In this document: one piece after another, positions 45,604-53,521 of the stretch
Layout of the letters: the number at the start of each line of letters is the position of its first letter
Position numbering within the stretch: the stretch's first letter is position 1
Source of the DNA: Dyella_A sp049445995
GTDB lineage: Bacteria; Pseudomonadota; Gammaproteobacteria; Xanthomonadales; Rhodanobacteraceae
DNA length: 64,000 bases
Reading direction: 5' to 3'
Assembly: GCF_049445995.1 (NCBI RefSeq)
Contig: NZ_JBMSDZ010000001.1
Coordinates: 229,643-293,642 of the forward strand
The notes under the pieces: model-generated
Told to the model about the DNA's origin: nothing
Databases searched by the model: none
The model's input: only the letters and a program-made list of their open reading frames with translations
Position numbers and translations under genes: made by a program

Positions 45604-46362
45604 ATGTCCAGCTGGATTCCGCTCTGGTTGCACAAGCTCGGCTCGCCGCCGACCTTCTACCGCTTCGCCGGCGCCCTGCGTCCGTGGATGCTCGCGCTCG
45701 CGCTGATCCTCGGCGCCGTGGCGATGTACGGCGGGCTGGTCTTGGCCCCGCCGGATTACCAGCAGGGCGACGACTACCGCATCATCTTCGTGCACGTGCC
45801 CAGCGCGTGGATGGCCTTGTTCATCTATGCGGTGATGGCCGTCTCGGCGTTCATCGCGCTGGTCTGGCGGATCAAGCTGGCCGAGGTGGTGGCGATGGAA
45901 TCGGCGCCGATCGGCGCCGCCTTCACCCTGATCACGCTGGTCACCGGCTCGCTGTGGGGCATCCGCATGTGGGGTACCTGGTGGACCTGGGACGCCCGGC
46001 TCACGTCGGAGCTGGTGCTGCTGTTCCTGTATCTGGGCGTGATGGGCCTGTACCACGCGTTCGAGGATCGCCGGCAGGGCGCGCGGGCCGCCGCCTTCCT
46101 GGCGCTGATCGGCATCATCAACGTGCCGATCGTGCATTTCTCGGTGAACTGGTGGAACACCCTGCACCAGGGTTCCACCGTGCGCCTGCTCGGGCCGTCG
46201 ACCATGAGCGGCTCGATGATCTGGCCGCTGCTAACGATGATGGTGGCCACCAAGTGCTATTACCTGGCCAGCCTGTTCGGTCGCGTGCGCACCGATCTGC
46301 TGGCGCTGGAAAGCGGCAAGGACTGGGTGCGCCAGATCGCGCAGCACGAGGGCGGCCGATGA
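45604..46362 (+). CDS. ccmC: Heme exporter protein CcmC
   Basis: A 252-aa inner-membrane heme-handling protein with six helices. The tryptophan-rich WWD-type motif is WGTWWTWDARLTSELVLLFLYLG, flanked by the two conserved heme-ligand histidines in FVHVPSAW and VHFSVNWWNTLHQG. It transfers heme to CcmE. ATG 45604 lies four bases after ccmB. Confidence 0.96.
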   Translation: MSSWIPLWLHKLGSPPTFYRFAGALRPWMLALALILGAVAMYGGLVLAPPDYQQGDDYRIIFVHVPSAWMALFIYAVMAVSAFIALVWRIKLAEVVAMESAPIGAAFTLITLVTGSLWGIRMWGTWWTWDARLTSELVLLFLYLGVMGLYHAFEDRRQGARAAAFLALIGIINVPIVHFSVNWWNTLHQGSTVRLLGPSTMSGSMIWPLLTMMVATKCYYLASLFGRVRTDLLALESGKDWVRQIAQHEGGR

Positions 46363-46547
46363 GCGCGTTTTTCGCCATGGGCGGCTACGCGGCGTATGTC
46401 TGGCCGTCCTACGCCGTGTTTCTCCTGGTGCTGCTGGCCGATGCGCTGGCGCCCGTGCTGCGCCGTCGCCGGGTGCTGCGCGAGCTGCGCACCCGACTGG
46501 CGCGACAGGCGGCCCGCCAGTCCCGCGACGCGTCCCCCGCCGCCTGA
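46359..46547 (+). CDS. ccmD: Heme exporter protein CcmD
   Basis: A 62-aa single-helix protein (MGGYAAYVWPSYAVFLLVLLAD) with a basic cytosolic tail, needed for holo-CcmE release from CcmABC. The family motif GGYAAYVWPSY is present. It overlaps ccmC by four bases and precedes ccmE by 20 bp; it is small and easily missed. Confidence 0.93.
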   Translation: MSAFFAMGGYAAYVWPSYAVFLLVLLADALAPVLRRRRVLRELRTRLARQAARQSRDASPAA

Positions 46548-46567
46548 GATCGAACCGGAAGTCCCGC

Positions 46568-47035
46568 ATGAACCCCACCCGCAAACGTCGGCTCGTCATC
46601 GTGGTCATGGTGCTGGTGGCCGCCGCCGTCGCCGGCGGCCTGACCGTGTTCGCGCTGCAGCAGAACATGAACTACCTGCTCACCCCCAGCCAGGTGCAGT
46701 CGGGCCAGGCGAAGGGCTACAGGACCTTCCGCCTCGGCGGCATGGTCAAGCAGGGCTCGATCCAGCGCGCCAGCGACTCGCTGAAGGTCACCTTCACCGT
46801 GGTCGACGCCGACGGTGCCATGCCGGTGGAGTACACCGGCATCCTGCCGGACCTGTTCCGCGACAACCAGTCGGTGATCGCCACCGGCCACATGGAGAAC
46901 GCCCATTTCGTCGCCACGGAAGTGCTCGCCAAGCATGACGAGACCTACATGCCCAAGGAGTTGAAGGACGCCATGGCCAAGGCGCACGAGGGCAGGAAGA
47001 TGGCCGAGAACGAGGCCGCCGGCGCGGCGCGCTGA
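46568..47035 (+). CDS. ccmE: Cytochrome c-type biogenesis heme chaperone CcmE
   Basis: A 155-aa membrane-anchored OB-fold protein that binds heme covalently through a histidine, here His123 in LAKHDETYMP, the conserved HxxxY site (Y127). One N-terminal helix (VIVVMVLVAAAVAGGLTVFAL) is followed by NYLLTPSQV and FRLGGMV. It passes heme to CcmF/CcmH. Confidence 0.97.
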   Translation: MNPTRKRRLVIVVMVLVAAAVAGGLTVFALQQNMNYLLTPSQVQSGQAKGYRTFRLGGMVKQGSIQRASDSLKVTFTVVDADGAMPVEYTGILPDLFRDNQSVIATGHMENAHFVATEVLAKHDETYMPKELKDAMAKAHEGRKMAENEAAGAAR

Positions 47036-47112
47036 ACTGCGCATCGCCCTTGGTCCATTGAGGTTCCCGCTGCGTCCGCCGCAGCCTTGCGTATCCCACC
47101 ACGGTATCTGCC

Positions 47113-49116
47113 ATGACTCCTGAACTCGGCCAGCTCGCCCTCGTCCTCGCCCTGCTGCTGGCACTGGCGCAAAGCGTGCTGCCGCTGATCGGCGCCTGGC
47201 GCGGCAACCGCGCCCTGGTGGCGATCGCCCGACCCGCCGCGGCGGGCCAGGCCGCCTTCGTGATCGTGGCGTTCGCCCTGCTGGTGTGGGCGTTCCTGCG
47301 CTTCGACTTTTCGGTCGCCTACGTGGCGGACAACTCCAACCTCGCGCTGCCCTGGTACTACCGCATCGCCGCCGTGTGGGGCGCGCACGAGGGTTCGATG
47401 CTGCTGTGGGTGCTGATCCTCAACGTGTGGACGCTGGCGGTCGCGGCACTGAGCCGCAACCTGCCCGAGGTGTTCGTGGCGCGCGTGCTGTCGGTGCTCG
47501 GGCTGGTCGCGGTGGGCTTCCTCACCTTCATCCTGTTCACCTCCAATCCGTTCGCGCGGCTGCTGCCGATGCCGGCCGACGGCGGCGACCTGAACCCGGT
47601 GCTGCAGGACCCGGGCATGACCTTCCACCCGCCCGTGATCTACATGGGCTACGTCGGCTTCTCGGTGGCGTTCGCGTTCTCCATCGCGGCGCTGCTCGGC
47701 GGCGAGCTGGAACAGGCCTGGGTGCGCTGGGCGCGCTCGTGGACCAACGTGGCCTGGGCCTTCCTCACCGCCGGCATCGTGGCGGGCAGCTGGTGGGCCT
47801 ACGCCGAGCTGGGCTGGGGCGGCTGGTGGTTCTGGGATCCGGTGGAGAACGCCAGCTTCATGCCCTGGCTGGTCGGCACCGCGCTGATCCACGCGCAGGC
47901 GGTCACCGAGAAGCGCGGCTCGCTGCGCGCGTGGACCATCCTGCTGTCGATCTTCGCCTTCTCGCTGTCGCTGCTGGGCACCTTCCTGGTGCGCTCGGGC
48001 GTGCTCACCTCGGTGCATGCGTTTGCCTCCGACCCGCGCCGCGGCCTGTTCATCCTGGCTTTCCTGGTGGTGGTGGTCGGCGGTTCGCTGCTGTTGTATG
48101 CGCTGCGCGCGCCGAAGGTCGCCGGCGGCAAGCCGTTCGCGGTGGTGTCGCGCGAATCGGCGATCCTGGTCGGCAACCTGATGTTCACCGTGGCCGCGGC
48201 GATGGTGCTGCTGGGCACGCTGTTCCCGCTGATCGGCGATGCGTTCAACCTGGGCCGCATCTCGGTGGGGCCGCCGTACTTCGGCTTCCTGTTTCCGCTA
48301 CTGATGACGCCGGTGGTGCTGCTGCTGCCGTTCGGCCCGTTCCTGCGCTGGGGCCGCGGCGAACCCGGCCTGCTCGGGGCCATCGCGCTGCGCGCCGGTC
48401 TGGCCGGCGTGGCCTGCGCCGTCGTGGCGGCGTTCTTCGTGCACGGGCAGCTCAAGGCGATCGCCGGCGTGGGCGCCGCCACGTGGTGCGCGACGGGCAC
48501 CCTGCTCTATGTCTACAAGCGCTACCGCGAGGTGCCGCGCGGGCGCCGCTATCCGGCCGAGATGGCCGGCATGCTGCTGGCCCATTTCGGGCTGGGCGTG
48601 TTCCTGATCGGCGTGCTGCTGTCCGAATCGCTCAGCGTCACCCGCGACGTGCGCATGGCGCCGGGCGATGTCCAGACCATCGGCAGCTACGGCTTCCGCT
48701 TCGACGGCGTGAAGCAGACCAGCGGCCCGAACTGGCGTGGCAACCAGGGCCGCGTCAGCGTGCTGCGCGACGGTGCGGTGGTGGCCGTGATGCACCCGCA
48801 GAAGCGCACCTACACCCGCGAGCAGGTGCAGACCGAATCGGCGATCGACCCGGGCTTTACCCGCGATCTCTACGTGGCGCTGGGCGAGCCGATGGACGCA
48901 AACAATGTCGGCGGCGCCTGGGCCATGCGCATCTACTACAAGCCGTTCATCCGCTGGTTGTGGGCCGGCGGCCTGTTCATGATGCTCGGCGGTTTCGTCG
49001 CCGCGGCGGATCGGCGCTTCCGCGTGCGACGCAAGGCCGAGGCCGGCAAGGACGCAACCGCGACGGCGCCACTGGCCACGGCATCGCTTACTGTGGCGCG
49101 CGAGTCGCATTCATGA
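47113..49116 (+). CDS. ccmF: Cytochrome c heme lyase CcmF
   Basis: CcmF (667 aa) attaches heme to apocytochrome c together with CcmH/CcmI. About 15 helices are predicted. The WWD domain is GWGGWWFWDPVENASFMPWL, with conserved histidines in WGAHEGSMLLWVL, FHPPVIYMGYVG and LIHAQAVTEKRG. It overlaps ccmG by four bases. Confidence 0.97.
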   Translation: MTPELGQLALVLALLLALAQSVLPLIGAWRGNRALVAIARPAAAGQAAFVIVAFALLVWAFLRFDFSVAYVADNSNLALPWYYRIAAVWGAHEGSMLLWVLILNVWTLAVAALSRNLPEVFVARVLSVLGLVAVGFLTFILFTSNPFARLLPMPADGGDLNPVLQDPGMTFHPPVIYMGYVGFSVAFAFSIAALLGGELEQAWVRWARSWTNVAWAFLTAGIVAGSWWAYAELGWGGWWFWDPVENASFMPWLVGTALIHAQAVTEKRGSLRAWTILLSIFAFSLSLLGTFLVRSGVLTSVHAFASDPRRGLFILAFLVVVVGGSLLLYALRAPKVAGGKPFAVVSRESAILVGNLMFTVAAAMVLLGTLFPLIGDAFNLGRISVGPPYFGFLFPLLMTPVVLLLPFGPFLRWGRGEPGLLGAIALRAGLAGVACAVVAAFFVHGQLKAIAGVGAATWCATGTLLYVYKRYREVPRGRRYPAEMAGMLLAHFGLGVFLIGVLLSESLSVTRDVRMAPGDVQTIGSYGFRFDGVKQTSGPNWRGNQGRVSVLRDGAVVAVMHPQKRTYTREQVQTESAIDPGFTRDLYVALGEPMDANNVGGAWAMRIYYKPFIRWLWAGGLFMMLGGFVAAADRRFRVRRKAEAGKDATATAPLATASLTVARESHS

Positions 49117-49655
49117 GCCGGCTGCTTCCCCTCTTCGCCTTCCTGGCGCTGTGCGGCCTGTTCGGCTTCGGCATCTGGTGGAACTCCAGCCACGACCAGA
49201 CCGCCATTCCCTCGCCGCTGATCAACAAGCCGGCGCCGGACTTCGCCCTGCCCGAGCTGTACGACCCCTCGCGCACGGTCACCAAGGCCGACTTGCTGGG
49301 CAAGCCCTACCTGCTCAACGTGTTCGCCAGCTGGTGCATCGAGTGCGGCGTGGAACACCCGCTGCTGCAGGCCGAGGCGCCGACGCTGGGGGTGACCCTG
49401 GTCGGCTACAACTACAAGGACCCGCCGCAAGACGCCAAGGCCTGGCTGGAAAAGCACGGCAATCCCTACGCCGTGCTGATGGCCGACCTGTCCGGCCAGA
49501 CCGCGATCGACTTCGGCGTCTACGCCGCGCCGGAGAGCTTTCTGATCGACGCGAAGGGAGTCATCCGCTACAAGCGCATCGGGCCGTTCACGCCCGAGGT
49601 GATCGAGAAGGAACTCAAGCCGGCGATCGCCGTGCTGAAGAAGGAAGCCCCATGA
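49113..49655 (+). CDS. ccmG: Thiol:disulfide interchange protein CcmG/DsbE
   Basis: A membrane-anchored periplasmic thioredoxin (180 aa) that reduces apocytochrome CXXCH thiols or CcmH. The active site is WCIEC in FASWCIECGVEHPLLQAE; CIEC is an uncommon variant where many CcmG have CPTC or CVPC. The conserved GV-APE-TF segment appears as GVYAAPESFLIDAKG. It overlaps both neighbours by four bases. Confidence 0.95.
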   Translation: MSRLLPLFAFLALCGLFGFGIWWNSSHDQTAIPSPLINKPAPDFALPELYDPSRTVTKADLLGKPYLLNVFASWCIECGVEHPLLQAEAPTLGVTLVGYNYKDPPQDAKAWLEKHGNPYAVLMADLSGQTAIDFGVYAAPESFLIDAKGVIRYKRIGPFTPEVIEKELKPAIAVLKKEAP

Positions 49656-50098
49656 AGCGTCTGCTCGTCCTCGCCGCCCTGCTGCTGTGCCTGTTTGCCG
49701 GCACGCTTGGTGCCCAGGCGATCGAACCGCTGCCGTTCAAGGATCATGCGCAGGAGCTGCGCTTCCAGCACCTCACCGCCGAACTGCGCTGCCCGATGTG
49801 CCAGAACGAGACCCTGGCCGATTCCAACGCGCCGATCGCGCGCGACCTGCGCCACCAGGTGTTCGCCCTGATGCAGCAAGGCAAGAGCGACGGCGAGATC
49901 AAGCAATACCTGGTGGACCGCTACTCGGACTACGTGCTGTACGACCCGCCGGTGAACGCCGCAACCTGGCTGCTCTGGTACGGGCCGCTGCTGATCCTGC
50001 TGATCGGCACCGTGGTCGTGGTGGTCACCATCCGCAAGCGCGCGCGCGCCACGTCGTCGGTTGCGGCGGCGAATGTCGATCACGGGGACGATTGGTGA
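49652..50098 (+). CDS. ccmH: Cytochrome c-type biogenesis protein CcmH
   Basis: A 148-aa thiol oxidoreductase with a signal peptide, the LRCPMCQNETLADSNAPIA redox motif and a C-terminal membrane helix (LLWYGPLLILLIGTVVVVVTI). It handles apocytochrome thiols with CcmG. This is the short form; CcmI is encoded separately by the next gene. Confidence 0.96.
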   Translation: MKRLLVLAALLLCLFAGTLGAQAIEPLPFKDHAQELRFQHLTAELRCPMCQNETLADSNAPIARDLRHQVFALMQQGKSDGEIKQYLVDRYSDYVLYDPPVNAATWLLWYGPLLILLIGTVVVVVTIRKRARATSSVAAANVDHGDDW

Positions 50099-51147
50099 AA
50101 ATGCTTTTCTACGTTGTTGCCGCCGCGATGATCGCGACGACGCTGCTGCTGTTGCTGTGGCCGCTGATGCGCCACGGCCGCAGCCAGGGCCGTTCGCGCG
50201 GCGTATTCGCACTCGCGCTGGGCATCGCCTTCGTGCTACCGCTGGCGGCGGCGGGGATCTATCTCACGGTCGGTACGCCACGTGCGCTGGACGGTGTCGC
50301 CCGGCAGGCGCCGGCGATGGACGTGGGCCAGGCGCTGGCCGAACTGCGCGCCCACCTGAAGGAGTCGCCCAACGATGCGCAGGGCTGGCTGCTGCTGGCG
50401 CAGACCACCGCAGCGATGGGCCGGAGCGCCGAGGCGCGCGACGCCTACGGCCAGCTGTTGCGTCTGGCTCCGGACAACCCGACGGCGATGGTCGGCTGGG
50501 CCGAGGCCGACTCACTGGCCCGCGCCGATCACCGCATCGACGGACGCTCGCGTGAACTGCTCGAACGGGCCGTGCAGCAGGAACCGGACAACCAGCGCGC
50601 GCTGTGGCTGCTCGGCATCAGCGATTTCCAGCAGGACCGTTACGCCGCCGCCGCCGCCACCTGGCGCCGTCTGCAGCCCTTGCTCGAGCCCGGTTCCAGC
50701 GTGGCCAAGGCGGTCGCCCAGCAGATCGCCGCGGCGGATGCCCGCGCCGGTGGCAGCGCGCCCGCCCCAGCCACACGCGCCGCGGCCGACGCACCGACCG
50801 CCCCCAAGCTCACCGTCAAGGTGAGCCTCGCGCCTGCACTGAAGAGCAAACTGCAGCCCGGCGACACCCTGTTCGTCTACGCCCGCGCCGAACAGGGTCC
50901 GCCGATGCCGCTGGCGGTGGCGCGGCAGGACGCCGCCCGTCTGCCGGCCACGGTGGAACTCACCGACGCCATGGCGATGGCGCCGGGCATGAAGCTCTCC
51001 TCCGTGCCCCGCGTGTTCGTCGGTGCGCGCATCAGCCACAGCGGCCAGGCCATTGGCCAGGCCGGTGACCTGGAAGGCGATGCCGGCGTGGTGCCGGTGG
51101 ATCGGCGCGCACCAGTGGACGTGCTGATCGACAAGGTGCGCCCGTGA
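50095..51147 (+). CDS. ccmI: Cytochrome c-type biogenesis protein CcmI (TPR)
   Basis: A 350-aa apocytochrome c chaperone. Two N-terminal membrane helices (about 3-22 and 40-62) are followed by TPR repeats (QGWLLLAQTTAAMGRSAEARDAYGQLLRLAPDN and the next unit). A C-terminal beta-rich domain has LTVKVSLAPALKSKLQPGDTLFVYAR. GTG at 50095 overlaps ccmH as GTGA; ATG at 50101 is the alternative. Its stop overlaps metX by four bases. Confidence 0.93.
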   Translation: MKMLFYVVAAAMIATTLLLLLWPLMRHGRSQGRSRGVFALALGIAFVLPLAAAGIYLTVGTPRALDGVARQAPAMDVGQALAELRAHLKESPNDAQGWLLLAQTTAAMGRSAEARDAYGQLLRLAPDNPTAMVGWAEADSLARADHRIDGRSRELLERAVQQEPDNQRALWLLGISDFQQDRYAAAAATWRRLQPLLEPGSSVAKAVAQQIAAADARAGGSAPAPATRAAADAPTAPKLTVKVSLAPALKSKLQPGDTLFVYARAEQGPPMPLAVARQDAARLPATVELTDAMAMAPGMKLSSVPRVFVGARISHSGQAIGQAGDLEGDAGVVPVDRRAPVDVLIDKVRP

Positions 51148-52259
51148 GCGATGCACGCCGCTACTGCGCCCTGCCCTCGCCGTTCGCGATGAAGCGTGGC
51201 GGCGTGCTGCACGGCGCCCGCGTCGCCTACGAGACGTGGGGCACGCTCAACGCGGCGCGCGACAACGCGGTGCTGATCCTCACCGGGCTGTCGCCCAGTG
51301 CGCATGCCGCATCGAACGCCGAAGACTCCTCGCCCGGCTGGTGGGAGGCGATGCTCGGCCCCGGCAAGGCGATCGACAGCGACCGCTGGTTCGTCATCTG
51401 CGTGAACTCGCTGGGCAGCGACAAGGGTTCCACCTGCCCGGCCTCGATCGACCCGGCCACCGGCCAGCCGTATCGCCTCACCTTCCCCGAACTGGCGCTG
51501 GAGGACGTGGCCAACGCCGCGCACGAAGTGGTACGCCAGCTCGGCATCGAGCGCCTCGCCTGCCTGATCGGCTGCTCGATGGGTGGCATGAGCGCGCTAG
51601 CCTACATGCTGCTGCACCCCGGTTCGGTGCGCGCGCACATCAGCGTGGACACCGCCCCGCAGGCGCAGCCGTTCGCGATCGCGATCCGCTCGCTGCAGCG
51701 CGAGGCGATCCGGCTGGACCCCGGATGGCGGGGTGGGCAGTACGACATCCATGCCGCGGAAGGCGGAACGTATCCCGACATGGGCATGAGCATCGCGCGC
51801 AAGCTCGGCGTGATCACCTACCGCTCGGCGATGGAGTGGAACGGCCGCTTCGCGCGCATCCGGCTCGATCCGGAGCAGCGCGAAGATCATCCCTTCGGCG
51901 TGGAATTCCAGGTCGAGTCGTACCTGCAGAGCCATGCCGAGCGCTTCGTGCGCACCTTCGACCCCAACAGCTACCTGTACCTGTCGCGCGCCAGCGACTG
52001 GTTCGACGTGGCCGAATACGGCGGCGGCAGCGTGCGCGAGGGGCTCAAGCGCATCCACATCGAGCGGGCGATGGTGATCGGCGTCAGCACCGACATCCTG
52101 TTTCCGCTGGAACAGCAGGAGCAGATCGCCGACGGCCTGCGCGACGCCGGCGCGGCGGTGGAATTCGTGGCGCTGGACTCGCCGCAGGGACACGACGCCT
52201 TCCTCGTCGACATCGCCAACTACAGCCCGGCGATCGGCGGCTTCCTGCTGCGGCTCTGA
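51144..52259 (+). CDS. metX: MetX-family O-acyltransferase, probably serine O-succinyltransferase
   Basis: An alpha/beta hydrolase-fold acyltransferase (371 aa). The nucleophile Ser145 is in GCSMGGMSAL, the Asp in STDILFP and the His in QGHDAFLVD. The wording MKRGGVLHGARVAYETWG, VNSLGS and GC/NSMGG resembles the Xanthomonadales group shown to succinylate L-serine for cysteine synthesis rather than homoserine for methionine. That assignment is from memory of the family and not proven here. The start is GTG at 51144, coupled to ccmI. Cysteine dioxygenase follows 67 bp later. Confidence 0.85.
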   Translation: MSDARRYCALPSPFAMKRGGVLHGARVAYETWGTLNAARDNAVLILTGLSPSAHAASNAEDSSPGWWEAMLGPGKAIDSDRWFVICVNSLGSDKGSTCPASIDPATGQPYRLTFPELALEDVANAAHEVVRQLGIERLACLIGCSMGGMSALAYMLLHPGSVRAHISVDTAPQAQPFAIAIRSLQREAIRLDPGWRGGQYDIHAAEGGTYPDMGMSIARKLGVITYRSAMEWNGRFARIRLDPEQREDHPFGVEFQVESYLQSHAERFVRTFDPNSYLYLSRASDWFDVAEYGGGSVREGLKRIHIERAMVIGVSTDILFPLEQQEQIADGLRDAGAAVEFVALDSPQGHDAFLVDIANYSPAIGGFLLRL

Positions 52260-52326
52260 CCGCCGTCGCGCCTGCGCGGTGGCGCGCTGATAAGATGGCG
52301 CAGCCCCACGCCGTACCGAGACCGCC

Positions 52327-52908
52327 ATGCTCGCCCAGGAATTCCCCGGCTGCCGCCAGTTGATCGACGCGATCGACCATGCCGTCAGCCAACCGTCCAC
52401 CCACGCCATCACCGACACCCTGCGCAACAGCCTGTGCCGATTGATCCGCGCGCAGGAAGTGACCTTGCCGGAGTGCGTCTACCAGACGGCCGAAGGCCGC
52501 TATGCCCGCCGCGAGCTCTACCGCAGCGAAGAGCACGGCTACTGCGTGGTGGCGATGACCTGGGGTCCCGGCCAGGGCACGCCGATCCACGACCACTGCG
52601 GCATGTGGTGCGTCGAGGGCGTGTGGAGCGGTGCGCTGGAGGTGGTGCAGTACGAGCGTCTGGCCGAAGAAGACGGCCAGTGGCGCTTCCAGGAGGTCGG
52701 CTCGATCCAGGCCGGCCCGGGCTCGGCCGGCAGCCTCATTCCGCCGCACGAATACCACACCATCCGCAATCCCAGCGACGACACCATCGCCGTGAGCCTG
52801 CACATCTACTCCGGCCAGATGACCCACTGCGCGATCTTCCAGCCCGCTGCCGGCGCCCAGTGCTATGAGCGCCACGACCGCCAGCTGGGGCTCGACCCCC
52901 TGCATTGA
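52327..52908 (+). CDS. Cysteine dioxygenase type I family protein
   Basis: A 193-aa cupin thiol dioxygenase. Iron ligands H88 and H90 (PIHDHCG) and H141 or H144 (PPHEYH) are present. C95 and Y161 occupy the positions of the Cys-Tyr crosslink of mammalian cysteine dioxygenase (five residues after the second His, and in SLHIYSG). It oxidises cysteine to cysteine sulfinate; 3-mercaptopropionate dioxygenase is a possible alternative. The location after metX fits control of the cysteine pool. Confidence 0.9.
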   Translation: MLAQEFPGCRQLIDAIDHAVSQPSTHAITDTLRNSLCRLIRAQEVTLPECVYQTAEGRYARRELYRSEEHGYCVVAMTWGPGQGTPIHDHCGMWCVEGVWSGALEVVQYERLAEEDGQWRFQEVGSIQAGPGSAGSLIPPHEYHTIRNPSDDTIAVSLHIYSGQMTHCAIFQPAAGAQCYERHDRQLGLDPLH

Positions 52909-52936
52909 ACCCGGCATAATCGCGGCTCAAGTTTTT

Positions 52937-52974
52937 GCCGGTGTGGCGGAATGGTAGACGCGGCGGACTCAAAA
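52937..52974 (+). pseudogene. 5' half of a tRNA-Leu(CAA), truncated at the anticodon loop
   Basis: The sequence matches the first 38 bases of a leucine tRNA: acceptor strand GCCGGTG, a D-arm GGCGGAATGGTAGAC, and the anticodon arm GGCGGA with loop CTCAAAA (anticodon CAA). The complementary 3' stem, variable arm and T-arm do not follow. CATAAT at 52914-52919 could be its promoter -10. The break lies exactly at the 3' end of the anticodon loop. A TCCGCC that could pair with the stem occurs 37 bases later, but no T-arm follows it. Confidence 0.75.
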
Positions 52975-52992
52975 ATAGGTACTTGTACCTAT
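52975..52992. other. Perfect inverted repeat at the tRNA break (possible recombination site)
   Basis: ATAGGTACTTGTACCTAT (8-bp arms, 2-nt centre) begins directly after the last anticodon-loop base of the truncated tRNA-Leu. Symmetric sites at tRNA anticodon loops are typical crossover regions for tyrosine integrases, so this may be an attachment-site scar. The following ~145 bp, to 53140, shows no gene. Confidence 0.4.
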
Positions 52993-53161
52993 GGTTAGTC
53001 AGAGTTCATCATCCGCCAAGCCGCATCAGGCAAGGGATTGAGCGAAGTGCCGGCTCTTGATCGAAAAGCACGTTTTTTGCATCAGGAGCCAAGCAGGAGC
53101 CAGGACGACGCAGACTGGCTCCAAGCGAGTAGTAGAAGGTAGTGCTGTACGATCGCGTCAC

Positions 53162-53482
53162 GCCCGAGTGGTGGAATTGGTAGACGCAGAGGACTCAGAC
53201 CAAATTTGAGCCCTCCGGGGGAAACCCCAGAGGTGAAGCCCGTCAAACTCGGTGAAGGCCCTGGACGCAAGTCCGAGCTAATGCCGAGCCAAGCCCTCGG
53301 ATCGAAAGATCCAAGGGAAGGTGTAGAGAGCAGACGGCGGGCACCTACGGCCGCAAGGCTATGGTGAAGGCGTGCTCCAGACCACGAACGCCCTGCCCCG
53401 TGCAGGACGGCGGCGAAAGCCGAAGTGGGAAGAAAATCCTCCGCCGCAAGGCTTGTCGGTTCGAGTCCGACCTCGGGCACCA
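53162..53482 (+). tRNA. tRNA-Leu(CAA) interrupted by a group I intron
   Basis: The 5' exon 53162-53196 gives acceptor GCCCGAG, D-arm, anticodon stem GAGGA and loop bases C-T-C (C34). The 3' exon 53433-53482 supplies AAAA, stem TCCTC, variable arm GCC-GCAA-GGC, T-arm GTCGG-TTCGAGT-CCGAC, acceptor CTCGGGC, discriminator A and encoded CCA. The joined 85-nt RNA folds as a regular type II leucine tRNA with anticodon CAA. The intron is inserted between positions 34 and 35, the position used in cyanobacterial tRNA-Leu(UAA). A terminator follows at 53489. Confidence 0.9.
53197..53432 (+). ncRNA. Group I intron (subgroup IC3-like, self-splicing type)
   Basis: The 236-nt intron has no ORF. P1: GAG (53208-53210) pairs with exon CTC (53194-53196). 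P2: CCTC/GAGG with an inner GGGG-GAAA-CCCC hairpin (53212-53233). P4: CTCGG (53248-53252) with CCGAG (53284-53288). A GGAC-GCAA-GTCC hairpin lies at 53263-53274. P7: GAGCA (53328-53332) with TGCTC (53373-53377). The segments CCGAGCCAAGC, GGTGTAGAGA, AGACGG and CTATGGTGAAGGC are almost the same as in the Azoarcus tRNA-Ile intron. The last base, 53432, is the expected terminal G. The usual U-G pair at the 5' splice site is replaced by C-G. Confidence 0.92.
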
Positions 53483-53488
53483 ATTCGG

Positions 53489-53521
53489 AAGCCGCCTCTG
53501 TTCACGCAGGGGCGGCTTTTT
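53489..53521 (+). terminator. Rho-independent terminator of tRNA-Leu
   Basis: Stem AAGCCGCCTCTG (53489-53500) pairs with CAGGGGCGGCTT (53507-53518, one G-T pair) around a TTCACG loop and is followed by a T-run. The last codons of the minus-strand DUF2274 frame are read through this hairpin. Confidence 0.9.

Noticed and set aside
53011..53060. TCCGCC plus TGCCGGC as the missing 3' half of the truncated tRNA-Leu
   Set aside because: The stem bases could pair, but no T-arm (TTCGANT) or CCA lies between or after them, so a functional interrupted tRNA is not supported.
53082..53483. Minus-strand frame of 133 codons beginning VPEVGLEPTS
   Set aside because: It is the antisense of tRNA-Leu and its intron; VPEVGLEPTS-type peptides are well-known false translations of tRNA genes.
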